Below are positions 11,751-23,939 of a DNA stretch of 64,000 bases, in pieces. Within the stretch, counting starts at the first letter, position 1, and every line of letters starts with the position of its first letter. A model generated the notes under the pieces. The model searched no databases. It was not told the origin of the DNA and saw only the letters and a program-made list of their open reading frames with translations. The position numbers and the translations under genes were made by a program. Origin of the DNA: Euphorbia lathyris (Eukaryota; Streptophyta; Magnoliopsida; Malpighiales; Euphorbiaceae); NCBI RefSeq assembly GCF_963576675.1, contig NC_088914.1, positions 83,450,441-83,514,440 of the forward strand. Direction: 5' to 3'.

Positions 11751-14700
11751 ATGCAGGTTAGCTTGACATGCGTAGAAAAGTCAAAGTTGTGGTATATAGA
11801 CAGTGCATGCTCAAGACACATGAAAGGTGATGAAACACAATTCATCACACTAGAGCTTAAACAAGAAGGAAGTGTAAGCTTCAGAGACAATAAGAAGGGT
11901 AAGATAGTCGGCTCAAGTACTATCGGAGGTAACCCAACTATTGAGTCAATCTCCCTAGTTAAAGGTCTCAAATACAATCTACTAAGTGTAGCTCAGCTTT
12001 GCATGAGCGGCAAAAAGGTTGTATTCGATGATACTAAGTGTCAAATACTCGAGGGGAACACAAATGAATTGATTTTAACCGCCCCTCGCGTAGATAATGT
12101 ATACATGCTAAATTTAGAAAAACAGTTTTCCAAAAACATATGTTTAGTGTCTAAAGAGGATAACTCCTGGCTATGGCATAGAAGACTTGGGCATGTCAGC
12201 ATGGACCTGCTTGCCAAACTAGCTACAAAGCAATTAGTTGAGGGATTACCCAAATTGAAATTTGAGAAAGACCAATTATCTAAAGCTTGTCAGCAAGGGA
12301 AACAAACCAAAAAGTCATTTCAAAGTAAAAATATTGTCTCAACCAAGAGACCATTGGAATTACTACACTTGGATCTTTTCGGACCTATCCAGCCACTCAG
12401 CTTGGGAGGTAAGAAATTTTCCTTGGTCATTGTAGATGATTTCTCTCGGTACACTTGGACCATCTTGCTGAGTAGCAAGGATGAAACTTTTGAGATGTTC
12501 ACTGCACTTATTAGAAAGCTTGAAATTGACAAAGACTTAAAAGTAGCTCATATTAGAAGCGACAATGGTGGAGAATTCAAAAACCAACAGTTTGATGAAT
12601 TCTGTGAAACCAGTGGTATTGACCACAATTTCTCTGCTCCTAGAACACCTCAACAGAATGGGGTTGTTGAAAGGAATAACAGAACAATTGTCGAAATTGC
12701 TAGAACCATGCTGAGTGAAAATAGGCTTCCAAAGTACTTCTGGGGTGAAGCTGTCCACACAGCATGCTATATACTGAATAGGGCTCTAGTAAGACCTATA
12801 CTTAAGAAAACCCAATATGAACTTTGGAAAGGACGAAAGCCCAACATTGGTTACTTTCGTGCCTTTGGTTGTAAATGTTTCATACTCAATACAAAGGACA
12901 ATCTTGCAAAATTTGATGCTAAAGCTGATGAAGCAATCTTCTTAGGGTACTCAACTAACAGCAAAACATATAGAGTATATAATAAACGAACTCAGGTTGT
13001 AGAAGAGTCTGTCCATGTTGAGTTCGATGAAGCTGACCCTGCAGGAAAGACAACTCAGCTCACTGAAGATGAACCAAGCTCAGCTTCCGCTGATCAAAAT
13101 GGAGCCTCTGAATCATCAATACAAGGGCTGACCAAAGGTAAGCAAGAAGTTGAAATAACATTTACTGACCAATCTATTCCTGTAGAGATTGCAAAAACAC
13201 CTGTTCCAAATGACTCAACATTGCCCAAAAAAATAAAAATCCCAAGAGGGCATTCAGAAAAGTCCATTCTTGATGCTGCTGACAACAAGTTGATGACCAG
13301 AGATCAGCTAAGGAAATACCTCAGCAATGTCGCATTCGTCTCAGTACATGAGCCAAAGAATTTTGCTGATGCTGAGCACGATGAATATTGGATAAATGCC
13401 ATGCAAGAAGAGCTCGACCAATTCACCAGAAATGAGGTATGGGATTTAGTGCCTAGACCTAGGGATCAAAAACCTATAGGAACTAAGTGGGTTTTTAGAA
13501 ACAAACTAGATGAGCATGGAAATGTGATAAGGAACAAAGCTCAACTTGTAGCCCAAGGCTATAGTCAGCAAGAGGGAATTGACTATGGGGAAACATTTGC
13601 ACCTCTTGCTAGGTTAGAAGCAATACGTATATTGTGTGCCTATGCCAGTTTCATGAACTTTAAGTTATACCAAATGGATGTCAAAAGTGCATTTCTTAAT
13701 GGTTTCATAAATGAAGAGGTATATGTTAATCAACCTCCTGGTTTTGAAGATCCAAAATTTCCAAACCACGTTTATAAACTTAAAAAGGCCATGTACGACC
13801 TAAAACAAGCTCCAAGAGCTTGGTATGAAAGGTTAACCAACTTCCTGCTGACCAGGAACTATGTCAGGGGAAAAGCTGACACAACCTTGTTCATTAAGAA
13901 AAAGGGAAAACACACCCTACTTGCACAAATATGTGTAAATGATATAATATTTGGTGCTATTAACGAATCTTTGTGCAAAGAATTTAGCAAACAGATGCAA
14001 ACTGAGTTCGAAATGTCCATGATGGGGGAACTCAACTTCTTCCTTGGACTCCAAATCAAGCAAGGTAAGAATGGCATCTTCATAAGCCAGTCCAAGTACA
14101 CCAAGGAAATGTTAAAGAAATTCAGTATGATGGACTGCAAACCAATATCAACCCCTATGGGTATTGATACTGTCCTATGCAAAGATGAGAAAAGTAAGTC
14201 AATAGACACTAAACTCTATCAAGGTATGATAGGTTCGTTACTTTATCTCACAGCTAGTAGACCTGATATACAGTACTCAGTATGTTATTGTGCGAGATAT
14301 CAAGCTGACCCCAGAGAATCTCATCTAACAGCTGTAAAAAGAATTTTTAGATATTTACAGAGCTCAATTGATGCAGGTCTATGGTATCCAACTTCAAATG
14401 ACTTCACACTCATAGGATATACTGATGCTGACTATGGACGAGATAAGCTAGAACGTAAAAGCACTTCGGGAGGATGTCACTTCCTTGGAAGCTGTCTAGT
14501 ATCTTGGTTCAGCAAGAAGCAATCATCCGTAGCCTTGTCTACAACTGAAGCTGAGTACGTGGCTACTGGAAGCTGTGTTGCTCAAGTTCTATGGATAAAG
14601 CAACAGCTTGAGGATTATGGAGTGAAGACTGAAACAATATAGATCAAATGTGACAACAAGAGTGCCATTGATCTGTCCAAAAATCAAATCCAACATAGCA

Positions 14701-14877
14701 GGATGAAGCATGTCAGCATAAGGCATCACTTCATTAGAGATCACGTACTAAAAGATGAGATCAAGCTGACCTATGTGCCAACAAATGAACAGCTCACAGA
14801 TATCTTCACCAAGCCCTTGGCACGTGAACAATTCAACATACTAAGGGAAGCTATCGGTATGTCTAATCCCCTTCAAT
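11751..14877 (+). pseudogene. pol of element 1 (protease-integrase-RT-RNase H), inactive
   Basis: An open frame of 963 codons runs from [10 protein letters not shown] to a premature TAG at 14640-14642, and in-frame homology continues to 14877 (REAIGMSNPLQ). Domains in order are: protease ([10 protein letters not shown]); integrase zinc region (WHRRLGHVS, with one cysteine of the HHCC set replaced in the KACQQGK block); integrase core ([25 protein letters not shown]); RT ([24 protein letters not shown]); and RNase H ([16 protein letters not shown]). The RT active site YVDD reads CVND at 13932-13943, losing a catalytic aspartate. With the premature stop, the protein should be dead. It lies in the same frame as gag, separated by one stop. 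Confidence 0.9.
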
Positions 14878-15230
14878 AATTCTCTAATGAATGTTGAGTG
14901 ATTGCCATGTTGAGTGAAAATTTGAATGCTGTGCAAATGTCATGCTGAGTAAAATAACTCCTACTTACTGAACTTGAAATATAGAAAAATCACCTCATAC
15001 TGAGTTGACATACATGTTGAGTGATTATCCTGAGTAGGTACATATACTGAGCTACTATCATGTACTAAGATAGAAAATTCATCTTGATAGAACTAAGTAC
15101 TCAGTATCACAAACGGTTCATTTCCTAGGAAAACCGCGCTAAAACCCACTTGCACCATTAAATGCCAACACGTGTAATAAAAAGCATCTAGGAAAGGCAA
15201 ACAATTATGAGACAACCCATGCACCGGAAA

Positions 15231-15324
15231 TGTCATAAATGACAGAATCTCTGTTGGTTGAACGCCCCAAGGTTAAACGGCTAGTTCAATTAATAGGACC
15301 GTTTTAGGGATATATAAATAATGG
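15231..15324 (+). promoter_or_regulatory. Putative internal promoter for the additional ORF of element 1
   Basis: A conserved block at 15231-15273 (begins tgtcataaatgacagaatct) is followed by a TATA motif with downstream tail, tataaataatgg, at 15313-15324. A CT-rich leader and an ATG follow 98 bases downstream of the TATA. The second Sirevirus has the same block, the same TATA string and similar spacing (52222-52122, minus), although neighbouring sequence has diverged. Promoter activity is inferred, not shown. Confidence 0.5.
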
Positions 15325-15410
15325 ATGAATTACTCTTCAAATCTCTTCACGCGTAAATCCTTTGGTATTCAGAATCTCTCTCTCTCAAATCCTCCACAAA
15401 AACCTCTAAA

Positions 15411-18275
15411 ATGATCAACACTCAGAAAATCTCCGGTGAAAATTCTGGAAAATTGATCACCGATGAAAGCCCTAAATCTACTCCTAAGTCTAACCTAACT
15501 CCGAGCAAGCGCCGTCAAACGGACCCGGCAAGTTCCTCAAAACAGAAGAAACCCAAGGTTAGAACCATGGTCAAAGTTCACTCAAAAGTCCACAATCTGG
15601 AAGTCCTCAAATGCCGCTGGTTCTCTCCCAGCTTCGTTACTACCGAAAAGCCATTCTGTGAATGGATTGAGAAGAACGAGTGGGCAGGCCTTTTCTCTCT
15701 CCCCGGAACCACCTATCCACGATTGGTTAGAGAATTCTACTCCGGTCTCCATGTTGATAAGGACGATGCTGACTATCTGGAGACGCACGTTAAGGGTCAT
15801 AAGATTGTATCACTCCGTCCTACCTGGCAACCCTACTCAACATGCCCAACAAAGGAACCGAGTTCAGAACAACAAAAGAAAAGGTGTCAACGGAAAAGCT
15901 TGACCAGATGAAGGGTTTTTTCAAACCCAAAAATTACAAAGGAGAAATACCCAGCACGAGTATGGGGCAAAACCAGAAAATGGCGCACTACATCTTAAAC
16001 AAACTTCATCTTCCCTAAACTCAACTCAGCCTCGTCTGCCTCCAACTTTGAGCAGTGCTTCATATGGCACATGCTAACCTATTGTCCGCTGAATATGCCT
16101 GTGTTTTTAGTGGGAGCACTTCAACGAGGAGGTAAGAAACTTCGATTAGGTTCTCTCATCACTAAGATCGTTGAAGATCATAAGATTGAGACCATCACTG
16201 AGACTAAAAGCTTGGGAATCGAAATAACCGCAGCTCTGCTAACTGGGTTATTGTTCAACCAACCACTAAAGGGAGGTGAAGATGGTGAGGAAGATGAGGA
16301 AGAAAACGATACTGAGCAAGAAATTGAAACTGAGCTAGCAGCAGATGATGCTGAGCCAGAAGTTGAACCAGAGGAAGTTCCTGCCGATTCCTCTAAGGCA
16401 AAGAAGAAGAGAAAGACACTGGCCACCTGTGCCAAGGACATTGAAACTGTGCCCAGAAAGAAGAGGGCTATGACAAGAGGAAAGAATGTTGATACTGACC
16501 TACCTCAGGTTACACCTAAGTCAGCAGAGAAAAGGAAAGGGCAAGCTGAGCCCGAGGAAGAAAATGAAGAATCCCCAGAAAAGCCGCTAAAGAAGAAAAG
16601 TAGAAATTCTGGGTTGAAAGTAGTTGAGGCTGATCCCATTGATTAGGTTGTAACACCCAAATCTCACTGCACTCAGAACATTGGGATTGATCTTGAAAAA
16701 ACTCCAGTTGAGCAAACTGATGAAGAAGAAGAACAAAGAGAGGTTGATACTCAGTTTAATGCTGAAGGAAATGATCATGCTGAGCAGGATAATATGGAGC
16801 AAAATCAGGAGGCACATGATGTTGAACAAGAAGAAGAGGAACATCAAAGAGAGGATCTGAATGTTGAAGATGAGGTTGAGGATGTAGATGTCCAAACTGA
16901 CCCGTCACCTCCCAAAACTAAGTCCCTCAGAAGACTGAAAAAGAAAGCTGTCAAAACCTCTCTTTTTGATCTCTTGGCTGAGTCTCCATCTTTGGAACAG
17001 AGCACGGATCCATCCGAAATCCAGTTTAAGTATTTTTCCCATCATGTTGAGTCTCCTCCCAAGGAACCGGAGCAAAATCAAGCCTCTGTTACTCACTTTG
17101 GGGAACATGCCAAGACTCCACCAAATCCAAATCCTGCCGAGCAAGAGCTCGAAGATCCAGCCACTCAACATGGGGAGAAAGATATGGATCCACCTGTTCA
17201 AACTCAACTTCCTGATCAAGTCCCAATTGCTCAAGTTAGTAAGCAGCCAACTCCACCACCATCCAGCTCCACCTCCATTCCTGTGTCTGAGCCAACTTCC
17301 ACTGAGCAACATGCCTATCTTAGTGCAACTCAGTCTGGCCATCGCATCATCGAAATGACTCAATCTCTTCTCTAGGAGTTCACCACTTCTGATGCTGCTA
17401 GGTCTGCTCATCCCGAGTCCACAAATATCTCTGCCATCACTCAACTTCTCACGGAAATTAAGGGACTCAAGGATCTTATCAGCATTGTGACCACCGTCCA
17501 ATCACAGCAACCTAAGCAATATCACATTGCCAAGCTGACTGAGCTATTCCTTCTGATGATAAACCACATGAACTCCCTTAAAGGAAAAATCAATAATCTC
17601 TCTGCCCCTAATCCAAGCTATGCAACTTCAGCTGAGTTAGATCAACAATTTGCCAAACTGAGAGCAGAACTACCCAACCTTGGGCCAATGGCCAATCCTG
17701 AGTATGCCACATCTGCTGAGTTGCAGTGATGCTTTGCCAAGCTGACTGACGATCTTACATGTACACGAGAGCTCGTTTTCTCCACTTCTCAATGTACAAT
17801 TGATCAACTCAGTGAAGCCGTGAGTCTTTTCAGTGTCAACAAAGCTCAGATGGATGTTGACCCCATCAATGATAAACTTTCACAAGGTCTTCTACAGGCT
17901 GTTCGCTATGACAATGGTCAATGCATCTTCTATGATTCTGCCCTCTTGAAGATGTATCATCAATCCTTTGCTCAGATCACCAGCTCCCTTACTTGGCTTA
18001 GTAAGTCCCATGAGTGTATTATTAACCTGATCACTGGATCCATCCCCGTTCCTCGAAATGTTCGAGATGATTGCGTTCCTGTAATAGACGGCTTGAGTGA
18101 GAGCACGAAGCGTTTACAACGCTATTCGAATGTTCTATCCTCAGCTGCAAGAAATGAAACCTTTATCTACAAACCTAATTCTGGCAAAACGGGGGAGAGA
18201 ACTCAGGCTGGAACTCAACACAAGACAGGTACATCAGGAAGCAAAGTGAAAGGAAAGGGTAAGGCCTTAGAGTAA
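15411..18275 (+). pseudogene. Additional (env-like position) ORF of element 1, broken
   Basis: This ORF sits between pol and the 3' LTR, where Sireviruses carry an env-like gene. The N-terminal domain (PFCEWIEKNEW, LVREFY.GL, MGQNQKMAHYIL, NFEQCFIWHMLTY, LNMPVFLVGALQ, LRLGSLITKI) resembles a domain found in many plant retroelement-associated proteins. It is followed by acidic and lysine-rich tracts with nuclear-localisation-like clusters, a proline-rich stretch and a helical C-terminal third. No signal peptide or convincing membrane segment is visible. Lesions are frameshifts near 15830 and 16005, and in-frame stops ending at 16646, 17375 and 17729; from 16071 onward a single frame is kept. 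Its function is unknown. Confidence 0.75.
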
Positions 18276-18626
18276 GAAAATAAGAAAGGGTTAAAGCTGT
18301 GTGATGAAGTGAAGAAGTGACACTTAAGTTTTTGTTTAAAAATCTATTTTGTGGGCATAAGTTTTATGTATGTGTATGTTTCATTCAATGAACTGTTTTT
18401 CTTTATTCTGTTCAAATGTCATACTTGTCAATACACATTAACATAAGCCAATTGAACAAACTGATACTCAGCATATACAATAACGAGTAAATCAAACTGA
18501 GTATTCAAGCAATTCTGAAAGCTGACCTAGACTCAAAATAAAACTAAATCTAGTCAGTACACACATCCTTAGTTTATCTCAAATAAATCCTGGTAGGTTT
18601 AAGAGGTAAATTAACAGATGCAACCC

Positions 18627-18731
18627 TTACGGGGGAGAAATTTCAAAAATATGAAAAATAAATCAATCATGGGGAATTTCAAAACTGAGTTCCATAATTA
18701 TGCATTTTTCCAACATCAAAATGGGGGAGTT
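18627..18731 (+). other. Repeated polypurine tracts before the 3' LTR of element 1
   Basis: Three related G-rich tracts occur: acgggggagaaattt (about 18629), atggggaatttc (about 18669) and aaaatgggggagttt ending at the LTR. Only the last is positioned to prime plus-strand synthesis. Multiplied polypurine tracts are a known Sirevirus trait. Confidence 0.7.
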
Positions 18732-19186
18732 TGTTGAAACACCTTTCCACAAGATTTTGATTTGACAAAATCATCCATGATTAAGAGACAATTAAATTTA
18801 TGTGCTTTATTTTAATTGTACTAATCCGTTTGTTCAATGTTGAGTATAAATATAAATAAAAGATAAATATAAAAAGTAAGATAGGAAGAGGTCAGCATAG
18901 AAGCCTAAAGTATCAAGCTGAGTGGAATCAAACTTAGCATCAAAAGACAAAGACATACACGCCCACAACAACTGTCTCACGAAGCTGAGCTGACTAAACT
19001 TATACTCAGATTGGAAAATGCAAATGACAAGGTTCTACGAAGTAGAAGCTGAGTGATTCTTCAGGACAACATGAAAAAGTCGTTAGCTAAAAGACAATGA
19101 TTACCGCCTCCCTGTACCAATAATTGAATCCTTGGAAATACACAGAAGACACATTCCGAGATGTATGGGTCAATGGATTATTGGTA

Positions 19187-21768
19187 GTTGCTGAGGCGTC
19201 GTTAGTCTTACGGCATGGTATGAAGTGTGCCATTTTCGAAAACCGGTCAACAACCACAAAGATGGAATCCATGCCTCTCTGAGTTCTTGGTAACCCTAGG
19301 ACAAAATCCATGGACAGATCCTCCCATATGGTAGCTGTAAGCCAGCATTTGTAGCGTGTCCCTTGGCGGTCTGGCAGATATAGCATCGTTCTACCAGGTA
19401 CGCCACATCTCTTCTCATCTTGGGCCAGAAATAACGGGAACCCACTGCTTCATATGTCTTGTCTCGCCCAAAATGTCCCCCCAGGGATCCGCCATGTAGA
19501 TCACGAACAACCTTCTCGCGGATGGAAGTGCAGGGTAAACAAAGTTGGTTGCCCCTCATTAGATACTCATCCATCAAGTGATATGCTCCATCCCTAGGTT
19601 CGCGCTGACACTTCTCCCAGATACTTCCAAAGTCAGGATCCGCCAAGTACTCTCCTCTGATGTGTTCGAAACAATCGGTCTCCAGGTTGACTATTTTTAT
19701 TAGTGCAACCCTTCGACTCAAGGCGTCGAAGGGTTGCACTAATATAGCATCGTTCTACCAGGTACGCCACATCTCTTCTCATCTTGGGCCAGAAATAACG
19801 GGAACCCACTGCTTCATATGTCTTGTCTCGCCCAAAATGTCCCCCCAGGGATCCGCCATGTAGATCACGAACAACCTTCTCGCGGATGGAAGTGCAGGGT
19901 AAACAAAGTTGGTTGCCCCTCATTAGATACTCATCCATCAAGTGATATGCTCCATCCCTAGGTTCGCGCTGACACTTCTCCCAGATACTTCCAAAGTCAG
20001 GATCCGCCAAGTACTCTCCTCTGATGTGTTCGAAACAATCGGTCTCCAGGTTGACTATTTTTATTAGTGCAACCCTTCGACTCAAGGCGTCCGCCACTGT
20101 GTTCTGTTTTCCCGCCTTATGGATAAGCTTATAGGGGAACTTATCTATGAAGGCGGTCCACCGGGCATACATGGAGCTTCGAACTTGCTTCTGACTTCCC
20201 AGGTACTTGAGGGCCTGATGGTCAGTGTAGAGGATGAATTCCTTCCCCACCAAGTAATGTTCCCATACTTTCAACGCCCTTACTACAGCATAAAATTCTT
20301 GATCATACGTGGCCCACTTTTGCCTTGCCTCACAGAGCTTTTCACTGAAATACGCAAGGGGCCTCTTTTCTTGCATCAAGACTCCACCAATCCCAACTCC
20401 ACTGGCATCACACTCAACTTCAAACAGTTTATCAAAATCGGGGTACGCCAGCACTAGTGCAGTACTCAGCCTTTCCTTGATCAAGGCGAAGCTCTCTTCT
20501 TGGGCGTCCGCCCACTCGAATCCCCTTCCTTTCTTCAGGCATTCTGTCAACGGGGCCACTATGGAACTGAAGTTCTTGATGAATCGTCGATAAAATGTTG
20601 TTAGCCCATGAAAACTCCTGATGTCCCCCACGTTCCTCGGAGTCGGCCATTCTCGGATGGCTCTTACCTTCTCCCCATCAACTTAGACACCATCGCCACT
20701 AACCACGAACCCAAGGAAAACCAGGCTTTCCATGACAAAATCACACTTCTTAGTGTTGGCGTATAGCTGGTGTTTCCTCAACAGGTCGAACACTATCTGT
20801 AAATGCTCCACATGCTACACCAAGGTCTTGCTATGAATCAGGATGTCATCAAAATACACAACTACAAATTTTCCAATCACCGGGCGAAGCACCTGATTCA
20901 TCAGCCTCATGAACATACTGGGGGCGTTAGTCATTCCGAACGGCATAACTAACCACTCATACAGTCCATCTCTGGTTTTGAAGGCGGTCTTCCATTCATC
21001 CCCAAATCGAATCCGTATCTGATGATACCCGCTCCTGAGGTCAATCTTGGAGAAAACTCGGGATCCGCCAAGTTGGTCTAACATATCATCCAGCCTTGGA
21101 ATAGGAAACTTATTCTTGATAGTGATCTTGTTGATAGCTCTACTGTCCACACACATCCGCCAAGACCCATCCTTCTTCGGCGTAAGTAAAGCTGGAACGG
21201 CGCAAGGACTCATACTCTCCCCAACGTATCCCATCTCGATGAGTTCCTCCACTTTCTGTCTCATGATGTCATTCTCTTTTGGGCTCATTCGATAATGTGG
21301 GAGGCTTGGTAAACTAGCCCCAGGCACAAGATCGATATGATGTTGGATGTCCCTCAAAGGTGGTAATCCACTCGGCAGCCCTTCAGGGAACAGATCTTGA
21401 TATTCGCCAAGTAGGCGGGTCACTTCAGTCGGCATCTCCCTTTCGCCCCTTTGGGCGGACTCGTGATTCGCCTTAACCATTACCACATACACCATCTGGC
21501 TTTCTTCACATTCGCTGACAAATGATTTGTGCGTAGGACAGACTATCAAGGTAGACTTTTCGTCGGCCTTAGGTTCTCTCATCATTGGTGTAAGTACAAA
21601 CTTCACCCCATTCTTCACAAATCTGTAAGTGTTCTCTCTTCCGACGTGGATGGCGTCATTATCAAACTGCCAGGGTCGGCCCAACAATAGGTGGCATGCA
21701 TCCATATCGACCACATCACAACAGACTTCATCATGATAATTACCAATCTCAATAGGTACCCTGCATCT
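19187..21768 (-). pseudogene. Gypsy pol (protease end, RT, RNase H, partial integrase)
   Basis: The minus-strand frame shows [14 protein letters not shown] (end of protease region) and RT motifs ([57 protein letters not shown]). RNase H follows (VECDASGVGIGGVL, YTDHQALKYL, ADALSRR), then the integrase zinc finger (H..GGH....T...[13 protein letters not shown]) and the start of the integrase core ([31 protein letters not shown], cited as motif only). Stops occur at about 21766, 20816 and 20684. A tandem duplication at 19381-20092 repeats the RNase H/integrase junction. The second and third catalytic residues of integrase are absent. Confidence 0.85.
19381..20092. repeat. ~350-bp tandem duplication inside the Gypsy fragment
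   Basis: Sequence from tatagcatcgttctaccagg to cttcgactcaaggcgt occurs at about 19381-19725 and again at about 19743-20092, essentially identical. The two copies are joined through an inverted snippet: a perfect 19-base palindrome arm (19698-19716 and 19726-19744) with a 9-base loop. That layout suggests a template switch. Confidence 0.85.
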
Positions 21769-23387
21769 CTAGGTCACCCTCAACTCGCCCACGTTCTTGA
21801 TCCATCCCACCCTATAGGGATCAGGGTGCGCTTCCGCCAACAATCCGAACTTCCAAACGGCGCTGCTACTCACAATGTTCTCTTGGCTCCCACTATCTAT
21901 TATCACATTGCATCGCCCGCCCTTCACAAGACAGCGGGTCCTGAATAGTCGGTGCCTCTGATCTCCCTCTATCCGATTGGAGACTAACAAACGCCGTACT
22001 ACATGAACGGCGTATCTCTCTTCATTCGCCTCATCATCATCTTCTCCCAATGGTTCACAGAATACTACATCCCCTTCGTCATAGTCATCTTTATACCTCT
22101 CCACCATGTTGGCGCTTTTCCTCCTAGGACACTCATTGGACCTATGGCCTGGTTCATTGCACCAAAAGCATTTGAAAGGCGCTGGCCTCGCATACGGATT
22201 GTTGCTCTTAGGTGGTATATGTGCTTCCTTGTATGGCCTAGTATCTCCGACAGATCCTCTTCCCACACTGTTGACTTTGGCCCCACTGGCACTCGCCACC
22301 TGCTTGCCTTTGTCATAAGACTTCACGTGATCTCTTCCTCCAGGCATGTACTCAGTAGTGGCGGATCTCCTGGATCTCCCGGTTAGCTGAGACTCAGCCT
22401 TGAGGGCTAAATTCCTAGCATCTTGTACCTGAACCACCATCTGTGTGCCAATTCGATCCTGGATGTTGTATCTTAACCCTTCTAGATACCTAGAGGTCTT
22501 TTGACTTTCAGTTTCGGATAAGTTGGCTCTTGCCGAAAGCCTCAAGAATTCTGAGGTATACTCATGGACACTTCGGGTCCCTTGAGAGCATCCCCTGTAG
22601 GAACTGTAAATATACTGCTCATAATTTGGCGGTAAGAACCGCTCCCTCAACATCGCTTTCATCCGTAGCCAAGATCTAATCGGATCTCTGCCCCCTCTTC
22701 TTCTTTCTTCCCTCAACTGATCCCACCAAACTGATGCGCCACCCTTCAAGCGATACGCCACCAGCCTCACTTTCCTCTCATCAGGAATCCCAGCATACTC
22801 AAAGAAACGCTCAACTTCCGATAACCAATCTAAGAATCCCTCTATATCCAGTTCGCCACCAAAAGATGGTAAGTCTATTTTTAGCTTAAAGGCATCATCT
22901 CTGTCAAAGTTTCCTAGATCTGGTTCTGCCCTAGCCATACCCACACATCTGTCATCAATCGGACCAACATCCCTCATAGTTCTAAAGGCACCATTATCCC
23001 CAATATCCTCAAAATCATCACTATCGCTATCAGCATTATGCACAAGGACAAAGTTGGGTCTTCTTACCTTAGGATCCCTAGGATCCATTCGTGGAAGTTG
23101 GACATTTGTCAATGGCAGTCGAGGTGGCGTGGGTGCCTTTGGGGTCGTTGTTCAAGGACTCCTTCCCTCCTTTGGTCTGACTCCCCGGCGGCTGGTCTGA
23201 CCACTGCACGGATCTCCAATCTGAGGTTTTCCAGAGAAGCGGTTAGCTCCTGGAACCGTTGGTCGTTTTGCTTCTGTCGCTCAAAGCTGGCCTGGATTTG
23301 TTCCGCGAGGTGCTCTCTCAGCTCCTCGTATCTCTGGTCACTGGTTTCCATGGAATCTTGCGGTTGTCGGGGTTGAACCATTGCCAA
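21769..23387 (-). pseudogene. Gypsy gag with zinc knuckle and protease
   Basis: The N-terminal piece begins MAMVQPRQPQDS (23387) and is separated by a frameshift near 23110-23150 from a 447-codon frame. That frame holds the retrotransposon Gag core (WWDQLREERR, LRERFLPPNYEQ, YTSEFLRLSARANL), a CCHC zinc knuckle (CFWCNEPGHRSNECP) and an aspartic protease motif (IIDSGSQENIVSS). It ends at a TAG that replaces a sense codon before the conserved [11 protein letters not shown] stretch. The protease motif DSG is intact. Confidence 0.85.
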
Positions 23388-23428
23388 AAGAAGTTTCGGG
23401 TCAGGAAACGATTGGCTCTGATACCAAC

Positions 23429-23939
23429 TGATACAGATTGAAAGCGATAAATGAAGGTTTTAGTCGTAAACCAACAAAGATGTTCTTCTCTACCTAAACT
23501 AGAAGGAGTGAATCCCGATAAACAAGGTATAAACCTTAATTCTCAAAGAGAAAGAGTATTTGATTGATAAAAGTTGCCTTATCCTTACAAAATGAGGGTT
23601 TAAATACATCCCCTTAAAGATGAGTAAAGGACAAGGAATACCCCTATTAGGGTTACACTATGGTTAACAATAAAAGGGTAAAATGGGCAATACACCCCGA
23701 CAAACAGTACACAGGTACAGGTACGGAGCGTCAGGATTGTTGGTGAATTCCTTCGGGAGGAAGTAACCTAGAGACCCGCCCAGGGGTAGTGGTTGATACG
23801 CCTCCTGGCGTATGCCTAGATCCGCCCCGCTCGTATGTTCTGGGGATCCGCCCTCCTTGGTATAATCTCAGTGGGTTTGATGTCTGAGGATCCGCCAGAA
23901 CGCGCGCGATCAGTGCTGCTAGTTAGGATGTCCGCATCA
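23429..23939 (-). repeat. 5' LTR of the Gypsy element
   Basis: Read on the minus strand it starts tgatgcggacatcc and ends ctgtatca (TG...CA), 511 bp. The primer-binding site tggtatcagagcc (complement at 23414-23426) follows two bases later. The 23939/23940 boundary with the Copia LTR is clean. Confidence 0.8.

Larger units (their letters stand above)
19187..23939 (-). mobile_element. Ty3/Gypsy retrotransposon, truncated, inside the 3' LTR of element 1
   Basis: On the minus strand the order is 5' LTR (23939-23429), primer site, gag, protease, RT, RNase H and the beginning of integrase. It ends abruptly at 19187 inside the integrase core. No 3' LTR or polypurine tract remains. The loss also took a piece of the host Copia LTR, so one deletion probably removed the element's 3' half and adjacent DNA. 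Confidence 0.85.
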
